This document shows positions 9,237 through 16,210 of a stretch of DNA of 64,000 nucleotides, piece after piece. Where the stretch lies: contig NZ_CP053562.1 of the NCBI RefSeq assembly GCF_002085925.2, positions 3,609,501 through 3,673,500 of the forward strand, written 5' to 3'. Under the pieces are notes generated by a model. It was not told the DNA's origin. It made no database searches and saw nothing but the letters and a program-made list of their open reading frames with translations. This DNA comes from Thioclava electrotropha (GTDB lineage: Bacteria; Pseudomonadota; Alphaproteobacteria; Rhodobacterales; Rhodobacteraceae). Position numbers and translations under genes: made by a program. Within the stretch, counting starts at the first letter, position 1, and each line of letters starts with the position of its first letter.

Positions 9237-10686
9237 TGACTCCGATACGACCACCCCGGACAGGGATACCAGCTCCAAGACGGATAGTCCGCAATACGGC
9301 CTCAGTCGAAACGGGCGGAACAGCGTCGACACCGAGACCGAACATTTTCTATTGATCGAAGATGTGGGATCGCTCCGGGCGATCTATGACGCCTATCTGC
9401 GCAACGCCGGCTTCATCACCCATCTCGCGGCAAGCGCCGAGGAAGGGATGCGAATCTTCCGCGACAACCCAATCCGTATGGTGCTGTTGGACCTGATGCT
9501 GCCCGATCGCGACGGCGACACGCTGATCGCCGAAATGCTGGCCCTGCGCCCCTATGCGGCGATCATCGCGGTCACTGCCGACCGCTCGATCGATCGCGCG
9601 GTGCGGGCGATGCAGGAGGGCGCGATCGACTTCCTCGTCAAACCGATCGACGAACCTCGCCTCAGAAGCGCCATTGAGAGCGCGCGCAGCCTGTCGCTGC
9701 GTTCGGACTTCGACGACGCGAGCGCCAGCGAGGAGACGGTCGGGGATTTCGTCGGTAACGCGCCGCAGATGCGGGCGCTCTACGCCCGGACCCGAGCTGC
9801 CGCCCGCTCGACCGCGCCTGTCTATATCTGGGGCGAGAGCGGCACCGGGAAGGAGCTTTGCGCCCAGGCGGTTCACGCCACGAGCCCCCGCGCCGATGGT
9901 CCCTTCATTGCGCTCGATTGCGGCGCACTGGCCGCCGAACGCGTCGACAGCGAACTCTTCGGCCATAACCGCGGGGCCTTCCCGGGCGCTTTGGAGGACA
10001 AGGACGGTGCACTTCTCGCCGCCGATGGTGGCACGCTTCTGCTCGACAATATCTGCGAACTTGCCCCCACCGCGCAGATCAAGCTGCTCCGGTTCCTACA
10101 GAGCGGCCAAGTCAAACCGCTCGGCGCCAGCCAACCGGTCGACGTCAATGTGCGGATCGTCTGCGCGGCCAAGAGCTCGCCTAGCGTCATGCTGCAAAAC
10201 GCTGTGCTCCGCGAGGATCTCTATTACCGGCTGATGGTGCTCACGATCGAGATGCCGCCGCTGCGGATGCACCGCGAGGATATCGGCCCTCTGGCGCGGA
10301 TGGCGCTGGAGCGGTTCGCCTCCGAGGAGCAGCGCGACTTCAGCGAGATCGAACCTGAGGCCATCACCCGCCTGGAGGACCGGCCGTGGCCCGGCAACGT
10401 CCGCCAACTGATGAACGTCATCCGCGCGGCGATCGTGATGCATGACGGGCCGGTGCTGCGCACTCATATGCTGCCGGAATTCGATCCGACGACGAGCCGT
10501 GCCGCGCCCACTACCGCCCCGGCGGTCGATCCTTTCGTGGACCGCACCCTGGCCGAGATCGAACGTGCGGCGATAGAGGCCGCGATCAATCGGCATGACG
10601 GATCGATCCCGCGCGCTGCGCTGGAACTGGGGGTCGCGCCCTCTACGATCTATCGCAAGCGCGACGCGTGGCTGTCGAAGGGCTGA
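9226..10686 (+). CDS. NtrC/LuxO-shaped response regulator with degenerate AAA+ domain
   Basis: A 486-residue regulator: receiver (E45/D46, phospho-acceptor D89, T117, K139), AAA+ domain at about 172-410 and a Fis-type helix-turn-helix at about 445-482. The Walker A GESGTGKE (203-210) and the REDLYYRL motif near 329-336 are intact. However, the sigma54-contacting GAFTGA loop reads GAFPGA (250-255), and Walker B reads LLLDN with N275 in place of the catalytic glutamate. ATP hydrolysis and sigma54 remodelling are therefore doubtful, and it may act on sigma70 promoters or as a nucleotide-locked switch. ATG 9226 lies inside the end of the kinase gene with no clear ribosome binding site, which suggests translational coupling. 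It converges on nadK 3 bp away. Confidence 0.82.
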   Translation: MRTSDSDTTTPDRDTSSKTDSPQYGLSRNGRNSVDTETEHFLLIEDVGSLRAIYDAYLRNAGFITHLAASAEEGMRIFRDNPIRMVLLDLMLPDRDGDTLIAEMLALRPYAAIIAVTADRSIDRAVRAMQEGAIDFLVKPIDEPRLRSAIESARSLSLRSDFDDASASEETVGDFVGNAPQMRALYARTRAAARSTAPVYIWGESGTGKELCAQAVHATSPRADGPFIALDCGALAAERVDSELFGHNRGAFPGALEDKDGALLAADGGTLLLDNICELAPTAQIKLLRFLQSGQVKPLGASQPVDVNVRIVCAAKSSPSVMLQNAVLREDLYYRLMVLTIEMPPLRMHREDIGPLARMALERFASEEQRDFSEIEPEAITRLEDRPWPGNVRQLMNVIRAAIVMHDGPVLRTHMLPEFDPTTSRAAPTTAPAVDPFVDRTLAEIERAAIEAAINRHDGSIPRAALELGVAPSTIYRKRDAWLSKG

Positions 10687-10689
10687 GCT

Positions 10690-11454
10690 TCAGGCGAACT
10701 GTTCGCGCATCAACCGCTCTTCGAGCCCGTGACCGGGGTCGAAGAGGATGCAATGCTCGATCTCCGGCTCGGAGCGGACCTCGACCCATTTGACCGGCTT
10801 GACCGAGCGACTGTCCGCATCGGCCATGACCGGGCGCTTGTCGGGTTCGAGAATATCGAAGCGCACCAGCGCGGAGGATGGCAGGATCGCGCCCTGCCAC
10901 CGCCGCGGCCGGAAGCTCGCGATGCCGGTCAGTGCCAGCACGTCCGAGCCGATCGGCAGGATCGGCCCGTGCGCGGAGAAGTTATAGGCGGTCGATCCGG
11001 CGGGGGTGGAGACGATCGCGCCGTCGCAGACCAGCTCCTGCATCCGCACCTTGCCGTTGATCGAGATCTTCAGTTTCGCCGCCTGCGGACCTGCGCGCAG
11101 CAGCGAGACCTCGTTGATGGCGAGCGCCTCATGCAGCAACCCGTCCTGCGTCTCGGCCTTCATCGACAGCGGATTGATCACCGCCTGCTCCGCCGCCTCA
11201 AGTCGCGCGGGCAGATCGTCCGCGACATAGTCGTTCATCAGGAAGCCGACCGAGCCACGATTCATCCCGTAAACCGGCAGCCCCGTGCCCTCGTGCAGGC
11301 ATTGCAGCATGAACCCGTCACCGCCAAGCGCCACGATCACATCGGCCGCATAGCGCGGCACCTGCCCGTAGCGCGCGACCAGATCGGCCTGCGCCGCCTG
11401 CGCCGTCTCGGCGTGGGAGGCCGCGAAATGGATATGGGTATACTGGTTCGCCAC
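10690..11454 (-). CDS. nadK: NAD kinase
   Basis: Phosphorylates NAD to NADP, the only de novo NADP route in the cell. The GGDG motif is at residues 44-47 (VALGGDGFM), and the conserved NE/S segment (AINEVSLLRAGPQAAKLKI) and STPAGSTAYN loop are present. I prefer GTG 11454 (254 residues) because AGGAGGA lies 7 nt upstream and the product then begins at the first strand (ANQYTHIHFAAS); the in-frame ATG at 11472 actually contains that ribosome binding site in its own codons. It is divergent from glyA across about 157 bp and converges with the response regulator. Confidence 0.93.
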   Translation of the reverse strand: MANQYTHIHFAASHAETAQAAQADLVARYGQVPRYAADVIVALGGDGFMLQCLHEGTGLPVYGMNRGSVGFLMNDYVADDLPARLEAAEQAVINPLSMKAETQDGLLHEALAINEVSLLRAGPQAAKLKISINGKVRMQELVCDGAIVSTPAGSTAYNFSAHGPILPIGSDVLALTGIASFRPRRWQGAILPSSALVRFDILEPDKRPVMADADSRSVKPVKWVEVRSEPEIEHCILFDPGHGLEERLMREQFA

Positions 11455-11611
11455 GGCGCGTTCCTCCTGCATGTCCAAGGTGTTGCAAGGGCTTGGACGA
11501 AAGACAAGCGTCAATCCGGCGCGGAAATGACCGATTTGGTCGTTTGTCTGCTTTCAGCCCTGTGAAATCTGCGCTAAACGGTCGGCGACCGGATCTTTGC
11601 GAGGAATGGCC

Positions 11612-12904
11612 ATGAAAGACCAACGCGATGCGGGCTTCTTCACCGAAAGCCTCTCCAGCCGTGACCCCGAACTCTTCAAGTCGATCACCGATGAACTCGG
11701 TCGCCAGCGCGACGAGATCGAACTGATCGCCTCGGAAAACATCGTCTCGAAGGCGGTGATGGAGGCGCAGGGTTCGGTGATGACGAACAAATACGCCGAA
11801 GGGTACCCGGGCAAGCGCTACTATGGCGGCTGCCAATATGTCGACGTCGCGGAGAACCTCGCGATCGATCGCGCCAAGGAGCTGTTCGGCTGCGAATTCG
11901 CCAACGTCCAGCCGAACTCGGGCTCGCAGGCGAACCAGGGCGTGTTCACCGCGCTCGTGAAGCCGGGCGACACCATCCTCGGCATGAGCCTCGATGCGGG
12001 CGGCCACCTGACCCACGGCGCCAAGCCGAACCAGTCGGGCAAGTGGTTCAACGCGGTGCAATACGGCGTGCGCAAGCAAGACAGCCTGCTGGACTACGAT
12101 CAGGTCCGCGAACTGGCGCTCGCACACAAGCCGAAGCTGATCATCGCGGGCGGCTCGGCCATTCCGCGTCAGATCGACTTCGCCAAGTTCCGCGAGATCG
12201 CGGATGAGATCGGCGCGTATCTGATGGTCGACATGGCCCACTTCGCGGGTCTCGTGGCGGGCGGTCAGCACCCCTCGCCCTTCCCCTATGCCGATGTCGC
12301 GACCACCACGACGCACAAGACCCTGCGCGGTCCGCGTGGCGGCATGATCCTCACCAACAACGAGGAGATCGCGAAGAAGGTGAACTCGGCGATCTTCCCG
12401 GGCATCCAGGGCGGTCCGCTGATGCATGTCATCGCCGGCAAGGCCGTGGCCTTCGGCGAGGCGCTGCGCCCCGGGTTCAAGGACTACGCCGCTCAGGTCG
12501 TGAAGAACGCTCAGGCGCTGGCCGACGAGCTGATGAAGGGTGGCCTCGATATCGTCACCGGCGGCACGGACACCCACGTGATGCTGGTCGACCTGCGTCC
12601 GAAAGGCGTGAAGGGCAACGCGACCGAGAAGGCTCTGGGCCGCGCGCATATCACCTGCAACAAGAACGGCATCCCGTTCGACCCGGAAAAGCCGATGGTC
12701 ACCTCGGGCATCCGTCTGGGCACCCCGGCGGGCACCACCCGTGGCTTCGGCGAGGAAGAGTTCCGCGAGATCGCACGCCTGATCGTCGAAGTGGTCGACG
12801 GGCTCGCCGCGAATGGCGAAGAGGGCAATGGCGAGGTCGAAGAGGCCGTGAAAGCCAAGGTCGCGACCCTGCTTAGCGGCTTCCCGATCTACCCCGAACT
12901 GTGA
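11612..12904 (+). CDS. glyA: Serine hydroxymethyltransferase
   Basis: PLP enzyme that converts serine plus tetrahydrofolate to glycine plus methylene-THF, the main source of one-carbon units. It has 430 residues. PLP lysine K236 lies in the [14 protein letters not shown] motif, and the conserved [14 protein letters not shown] region is at 61-74. Two ATGs 6 nt apart are possible; 11612 is chosen because GAGGA then lies 6 nt away rather than touching the start. A strong terminator follows. The leader has a small inverted repeat (CGGTC/GACCG, 11579-11591) just ahead of the ribosome binding site, of unknown meaning. Confidence 0.97.
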   Translation: MKDQRDAGFFTESLSSRDPELFKSITDELGRQRDEIELIASENIVSKAVMEAQGSVMTNKYAEGYPGKRYYGGCQYVDVAENLAIDRAKELFGCEFANVQPNSGSQANQGVFTALVKPGDTILGMSLDAGGHLTHGAKPNQSGKWFNAVQYGVRKQDSLLDYDQVRELALAHKPKLIIAGGSAIPRQIDFAKFREIADEIGAYLMVDMAHFAGLVAGGQHPSPFPYADVATTTTHKTLRGPRGGMILTNNEEIAKKVNSAIFPGIQGGPLMHVIAGKAVAFGEALRPGFKDYAAQVVKNAQALADELMKGGLDIVTGGTDTHVMLVDLRPKGVKGNATEKALGRAHITCNKNGIPFDPEKPMVTSGIRLGTPAGTTRGFGEEEFREIARLIVEVVDGLAANGEEGNGEVEEAVKAKVATLLSGFPIYPEL

Positions 12905-12925
12905 TCCGGTTTCGAGATTGAATTG

Positions 12926-12955
12926 AAGGCCCCCGCGATCCGGGGGCCTTTTTCA
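12926..12955 (+). terminator. Rho-independent terminator after glyA
   Basis: AAGGCCCCCG (12926-12935) and CGGGGGCCTT (12941-12950) form a perfect 10-bp stem with a 5-nt loop, followed by a T run. It can also serve the convergent minus-strand gene. Confidence 0.92.
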
Positions 12956-12975
12956 TGTCTAGGATCGTGACCCGA

Positions 12976-13347
12976 TCAGATTGCCCCGGTCCAGACCATC
13001 GCGGCCAGCAAGGTGCCGCCCACGATCACCACGATCACGGCGATCGAACTGGCAAGGCCAAGCACCGCAGCGCGCAGCCGCTCCGCCGCACCCAGCGGTT
13101 CGAGATAGTCGCGACAGGTCGCGAAAGCGCCCTCCACCCTTCGGGCATCCAGTTGCCGGGCGATCTTGGGCGCGTGCGCTTTGCGCTCGGCATCGACCAG
13201 CACCAGCGCCGCCTTGCGCACCTTGCGCGGCAGCGCCCGGGCCCGCGAGGCGACCCGCGCCTCGAGCGTCGGCCCCTTCGCCCCCAGCCGCTGCGCCAGA
13301 AGCCTCGAGACCTGCCCCACCATCTGATTGATCTTCTCCGGCCCCAT
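12976..13347 (-). CDS. Hypothetical protein with C-terminal membrane anchor
   Basis: A 123-residue protein that I cannot assign to a named family. Residues 1-90 are charged, rich in Arg and Ala, and predicted helical. Residues about 92-121 form one hydrophobic segment (LASSIAVIVVIVGGTLLAAMV), so it is probably a tail-anchored inner-membrane protein with its helical part in the cytoplasm. ATG 13347 is supported by GGGAGAGG shortly upstream. It lies between glyA, with which it converges, and a divergent esterase gene. Codon use resembles its neighbours, so it is likely a genuine resident gene. Confidence 0.7.
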   Translation of the reverse strand: MGPEKINQMVGQVSRLLAQRLGAKGPTLEARVASRARALPRKVRKAALVLVDAERKAHAPKIARQLDARRVEGAFATCRDYLEPLGAAERLRAAVLGLASSIAVIVVIVGGTLLAAMVWTGAI

Positions 13348-13490
13348 CCGGCCCTCTCCCTTACGCCGCGTTCAGCAATACCGCACCGGACGCTATCCGC
13401 CGCGCGCGATCAGCGCAACTGCGCGCATGGCCGCAGATTTTTTCGCATCCGCTCTGGAAGCGCCCCGGGAGGCGATCTAGCTTAGGCGCC

Positions 13491-14279
13491 ATGTTGAACA
13501 CGACCCCCTACACCTCCGACAGCAATCCCGGCGCGCGACCGCTGATCATCGCCCCCGGTCTTTTCGGATCGGCCCGGAACTGGAACGCGATCGCCAAGCG
13601 GCTGAGCGCGGACCGCCCCGTCATCGCGCTCGATATGCGCAATCATGGCGACAGCTTCTGGGACGACGATCACAGCTATCAGGCGATGGCAGGCGATATC
13701 GCCGAGGTGATCGAGGCGAATGGCGGGGTCGCGGATGTGCTGGGCCATTCGATGGGCGGCAAGGCGGCGATGACCCTCGCCCTGACGCAGCCGCAACTCG
13801 TCGCGCATCTCATCGTCGCGGATATCGCGCCCGAAAACTACGATCATGGCGACAACCACAGCGCGCTGATCGAGGCGATGCAGGGGATGGATATCAGCGA
13901 CCTCACCTCTCGCTCCGCCGCGGACGAGCGGCTGGGAGAGCAGGTCTTCGATCCGGGCACCCGTGCCTTCCTGCTGCAATCGCTGGTGCTGCGCGACGGC
14001 CCGCCGCGCTGGAAGTTCAACCTTGCCGCGCTGAAGGCGAATATGGACGACATCCTCGGCTGGCCCGAGGCGCTGGAGGGCAAGCAGTACGACGGCCCGA
14101 CGCTGTTCTTGTCGGGCGCGGACTCGCATTACGTGCGGCCGGAAATGCACGACCGTATCCGCGGCTTCTTCCCGCAGGCGCGTTTCGAGGAAATCGACAA
14201 TGCGGGGCACTGGCTGCACGCCGAGAAGCCCCGCGAGTTCGAAGCCGACGTGGCGCGTTTCCTCGACTCGACGAGTTGA
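13491..14279 (+). CDS. Alpha/beta-fold hydrolase (YbfF-like esterase)
   Basis: A 262-residue single-domain alpha/beta hydrolase without a signal peptide, so cytoplasmic. The oxyanion segment is APGLFGSARNW (21-31), the nucleophile S87 sits in GHSMGGKAA, an acid is probable in FLSGADSHYV, and the catalytic histidine lies in NAGHWLHAEKP near the end. The LFGSARNW and DMRNHGDS elements are typical of the YbfF/ABHD11 esterase group, whose physiological substrates are mostly unknown. ATG 13491 has only a weak ribosome binding site. It converges with the cytochrome b561 gene. Confidence 0.85.
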   Translation: MLNTTPYTSDSNPGARPLIIAPGLFGSARNWNAIAKRLSADRPVIALDMRNHGDSFWDDDHSYQAMAGDIAEVIEANGGVADVLGHSMGGKAAMTLALTQPQLVAHLIVADIAPENYDHGDNHSALIEAMQGMDISDLTSRSAADERLGEQVFDPGTRAFLLQSLVLRDGPPRWKFNLAALKANMDDILGWPEALEGKQYDGPTLFLSGADSHYVRPEMHDRIRGFFPQARFEEIDNAGHWLHAEKPREFEADVARFLDSTS

Positions 14280-14298
14280 GGAAACCGCGCCGCTGCGA

Positions 14299-14790
14299 TC
14301 ACGCGCCCGGCTTCATCATCCGCCGGATCAGGTGATCACGCTTGACGTACTGGTGATAGAGCGCGGCTGCCACATGCAGCCCGGCCAGCCACAGCAACAG
14401 GGTCGTCAGGATCGAGTGCGTCTCGGCCGCCCATCCCAGCTGCCCGTAATAGGCTACGAGGCCCGCAATCGGGATCAGGAACAGCAGCGCGTAGAGCAAC
14501 CAGTGGACTGCGGCCGCGCCGCGCCGGAAAATGGCGGGATCGTTCTCCGGCGGCTCGGGCGTGCCGTGGCTCGCGCGCAGTATCAGGCGCCAGATCGCAA
14601 GCGCGAGCACCGCGATACCGAGGACGATGTGACCATAGGTCAGCACCCCGGCGCTCGCCGATCCGCTCTCCATGAGATCGTGGAAGGTGTGCCCCATCGC
14701 GTCATTGAACAGATACTGGACGATGAGCAGCAGGACGACGGCCCAGTGGAGCCAAATCTGGGTTTTCGAATAACCGGGAGCGTAGGACAT
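14299..14790 (-). CDS. Cytochrome b561-type membrane protein
   Basis: A 163-residue, four-helix inner-membrane protein of the bacterial cytochrome b561 family, thought to move electrons between quinol and an acceptor, with superoxide scavenging proposed for some members. Histidines suited to two b hemes are in TQIWLHW (H15), LTYGHIVLG, AAVHWLLY and LHVAAALYHQYVKRDH. The hydrophobic segments are spaced as in the family. ATG 14790 lies behind AGAGGT. A 60-residue membrane protein is encoded just upstream in the same direction with an FNR box before it, so both may respond to oxygen. Confidence 0.88.
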   Translation of the reverse strand: MSYAPGYSKTQIWLHWAVVLLLIVQYLFNDAMGHTFHDLMESGSASAGVLTYGHIVLGIAVLALAIWRLILRASHGTPEPPENDPAIFRRGAAAVHWLLYALLFLIPIAGLVAYYGQLGWAAETHSILTTLLLWLAGLHVAAALYHQYVKRDHLIRRMMKPGA

Positions 14791-14909
14791 ATTACCTCTT
14801 TGAATTGACGAAACGCCGCCGCGCCTCGCCGGACTAGCGCGGCGAAGGCGCAGAGGTTCCGCCCTTCACGAAGTTGGGATTTTCCCGACGCCTGTGCCGC
14901 GCCGCGCCG

Positions 14910-15092
14910 TCAGGCGTTTTCGCGGATCATTTTGGCGATATACCACGCAACTGGCACGGCGACGAGGAACCCGATTACCGCGGAGACGATCATCGCGTTG
15001 GTGGTGAACATGTTCATCGTCAGCGCGGCAGTGATGAGGATACCCGCGAGGGTCGGTCCGACGAGGGCGTAGATGATACCGAAGAGGCGCAT
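14910..15092 (-). CDS. Small two-helix membrane protein
   Basis: A 60-residue protein with two hydrophobic helices (about 3-25 and 31-53) and a short basic end. It resembles tiny membrane proteins of Rhodobacterales that databases often mislabel as CTP synthetase; nothing in it resembles that enzyme, and its function is unknown. ATG 15092 has GGAG 7 nt upstream. A perfect FNR-type box is centred about 71 bp before the start, so induction under oxygen limitation is likely. Cytochrome b561 follows in the same direction about 120 bp downstream without a convincing terminator between. Confidence 0.72.
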   Translation of the reverse strand: MRLFGIIYALVGPTLAGILITAALTMNMFTTNAMIVSAVIGFLVAVPVAWYIAKMIRENA

Positions 15093-15156
15093 GTCTGATC
15101 TCCATTGAGCGGCGCATTTCGGTGGTCAGACTGACTCCGATCACGCGGATGTGACC

Positions 15157-15170
15157 TTGATCCGCATCAA
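15157..15170 (-). promoter_or_regulatory. FNR/FnrL-type binding site
   Basis: TTGAT-N4-ATCAA with all ten consensus bases (TTGATCCGCATCAA). If the site acts at -41.5 as a class II activator, transcription toward the 60-residue membrane protein would start near 15122, leaving a leader of about 30 nt, which is a sensible geometry. The site is seen; oxygen control is inferred from the known FNR consensus. Confidence 0.7.
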
Positions 15171-15204
15171 GTCCGCGCGGTCGCCGCTGCGGCAGGGCGT
15201 CGCA

Positions 15205-15522
15205 TCAGCAATCGAGCTGGAAGCGCGCCTCCCCCGTATCGCCGGGCAGCGAGGGCGATCGGTAGAGCCCTCCCGCCGGTCCCGCCACCGTACAGCCCGA
15301 GACCTTCTCTGCCGCGCGGATCATCAGCGGCGGCACGCGCCCCCGCTCTGCCCGGCGCAGAAAGCCCATGCGCACCACCTCCGCCCGTTCTCCCTTGAGG
15401 AAGACGACGAACTCGATGCCGTCGAGCGTGACCGTATGCCGTGATGCCCCGAAGAACTGCGGCGCCGGAGAGGCGCAGCCCGCGAGAAGGCCAAGAATAA
15501 GGAAAAATGGGGCTTTAGACAT
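15205..15522 (-). CDS. Small predicted lipoprotein
   Basis: A 105-residue product with a lipoprotein signal: basic start, hydrophobic core and lipobox LLAGC with acylated C16. The mature part has no family I recognise; it has a cysteine pair near the end (SGC and LDC) that could form a disulfide in the periplasm. The signal peptide fixes the start at ATG 15522. The start codon directly abuts a 14-bp hairpin whose 3' arm contains the only ribosome binding site (GGAG), and a CtrA box lies further upstream, so both transcription and translation look conditional. Confidence 0.75.
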   Translation of the reverse strand: MSKAPFFLILGLLAGCASPAPQFFGASRHTVTLDGIEFVVFLKGERAEVVRMGFLRRAERGRVPPLMIRAAEKVSGCTVAGPAGGLYRSPSLPGDTGEARFQLDC

Positions 15523-15559
15523 TGAAAGGCTCCGGGGAGGGACAACCCGGAGCCTTTCA
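15523..15559 (-). promoter_or_regulatory. Hairpin that sequesters the ribosome binding site of the lipoprotein gene
   Basis: TGAAAGGCTCCGGG (15523-15536) is perfectly complementary to 15546-15559, with a 9-nt loop. In the minus-strand transcript the 3' arm contains GGAG seven nucleotides before the ATG at 15522, and the stem ends exactly at the start codon. No T run follows, so a plain terminator is less likely than a translational block. Confidence 0.6.
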
Positions 15560-15567
15560 GAGCTTAA

Positions 15568-15583
15568 TTAACAAGAAGTTAAC
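15568..15583. promoter_or_regulatory. CtrA-type binding site (TTAA-N7-TTAAC)
   Basis: TTAA at 15568-15571, seven bases, then TTAAC at 15579-15583 match the full CtrA consensus. It lies about 46-61 bp before the lipoprotein start. If it overlaps the -35 region, transcription toward the lipoprotein would start near 15540, inside the hairpin loop. The match is seen; CtrA binding is inferred. Confidence 0.5.
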
Positions 15584-15600
15584 CAGCTCGGGCGGAGTGT

Positions 15601-15632
15601 GCGGCCCCCGCGAGGGACAAAGCAGGGGCCGC
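15601..15632 (-). terminator. Hairpin downstream of the 70-residue membrane protein gene
   Basis: GCGGCCCC (15601-15608) pairs with GGGGCCGC (15625-15632). It lies just past the stop of the minus-strand gene ending at 15652, so it is probably its transcript end, though no T tract follows. Its loop contains GAGGGACAA, the same nine bases that make the loop of the hairpin at 15523-15559. Confidence 0.4.
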
Positions 15633-15651
15633 AAGACCGTTCTGACAGGGA

Positions 15652-15864
15652 TCATGCCTGGCGGGGCGGCCAGAACGGGTCATTCCTTTTTATCCGCCGC
15701 TCGGTCCAGAGACCTGCGGGAATTCCTAAGACAATCCCGACGATCACGGCGAACGCGAATTCCTGCCATCCGACAAAGCCGAAAGTCAGAGCTGCGATCA
15801 CCACGACCCCGGTCACGACGAGGGCCGAGAGGGCGGCGAGGAATAAGCGCAGAGGCTTCTTCAT
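15652..15864 (-). CDS. Small two-helix membrane protein under an EcfG-type promoter
   Basis: A 70-residue inner-membrane protein with two hydrophobic helices (about 7-28 and 34-52) and a basic, proline-rich tail (ERRIKRNDPFWPP). The family is unknown to me. ATG 15864 is preceded by GGGAGA. A GGAAC-N16-CGTT promoter lies about 30 bp upstream, back to back with an identical type of promoter facing the entericidin gene, so both are probably part of the general stress response. A hairpin follows its stop codon. Confidence 0.7.
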   Translation of the reverse strand: MKKPLRLFLAALSALVVTGVVVIAALTFGFVGWQEFAFAVIVGIVLGIPAGLWTERRIKRNDPFWPPRQA

Positions 15865-15894
15865 TCGGGCTCTCCCTTATGTGTTCGAGGGCAA

Positions 15895-15919
15895 AACGCC
15901 GCTCCTTGCCTCCAGTTCC
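15895..15919 (-). promoter_or_regulatory. EcfG-type (general stress sigma) promoter, leftward
   Basis: On the minus strand GGAAC (15919-15915), a 16-bp spacer and CGTT (15898-15895) match the -35/-10 consensus of alphaproteobacterial EcfG sigma factors. The predicted transcript start near 15888 gives a leader of roughly 24 nt to the 70-residue membrane protein gene. Confidence 0.65.
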
Positions 15920-15921
15920 AC

Positions 15922-15946
15922 GGAACCGTAAATTTTTTCGTACGTT
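15922..15946 (+). promoter_or_regulatory. EcfG-type promoter, rightward, for the entericidin-like gene
   Basis: GGAAC (15922-15926), a 16-bp spacer and CGTT (15943-15946). The -35 element is only 2 bp from that of the leftward promoter (GTTCC-AC-GGAAC), giving a nearly symmetrical divergent pair. The start of the entericidin-like gene is 34 bp past the -10 element. Confidence 0.65.
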
Positions 15947-15979
15947 GGCCGGTGATGGCTTAATAGGAGAGCGAAAGAG

Positions 15980-16117
15980 ATGACGAAATCGGTTCAAATG
16001 GCGGCAATGACCGTAATCCTTCTGGGCCTCGCGGCCTGCAACACCGTGCAAGGCGCAGGTCAGGACCTGTCCGTTGCAGGCAACACGATCGCGGGCGAGG
16101 CGCGTCAGGCGCGCTAA
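15980..16117 (+). CDS. Entericidin-like small lipoprotein
   Basis: A 45-residue lipoprotein: MTKSVQ start, hydrophobic core and lipobox LAAC at about 17-20, then NTVQGAGQDLSVAGNTI, the hallmark of the entericidin A/B family. The mature peptide of about 26 residues would be anchored in the envelope by its lipid. Entericidin B of E. coli is a stationary-phase, bacteriolytic lipoprotein; whether this homologue is toxic is unknown, and no paired antidote gene is visible. AGGAGA lies about 10 nt before ATG 15980. The gene has an EcfG-type promoter upstream and a strong terminator downstream, so it is a single-gene stress unit. Confidence 0.88.
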   Translation: MTKSVQMAAMTVILLGLAACNTVQGAGQDLSVAGNTIAGEARQAR

Positions 16118-16148
16118 ATTCCAAGCCTGACAGCCAAACGAAAAAGTC

Positions 16149-16180
16149 AAAGGCCCCGGAGTTTTCCGGGGCCTTTTTTT
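16149..16180 (+). terminator. Rho-independent terminator after the entericidin-like gene
   Basis: AAAGGCCCCGGA (16149-16160), loop GTTT, then TCCGGGGCCTTT (16165-16176): a perfect 12-bp stem running into seven T residues. Confidence 0.95.
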
Positions 16181-16210
16181 CTCACCTCTGACGTCAGGGA
16201 CACGCCTGGC

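Noticed and set aside
14844..14867. GAAGGCG/CGCCCTTC repeat between the 60-residue gene and cytochrome b561 considered as a terminator
   Set aside because: The stem has a bulge and no T run follows, so read-through is equally likely.
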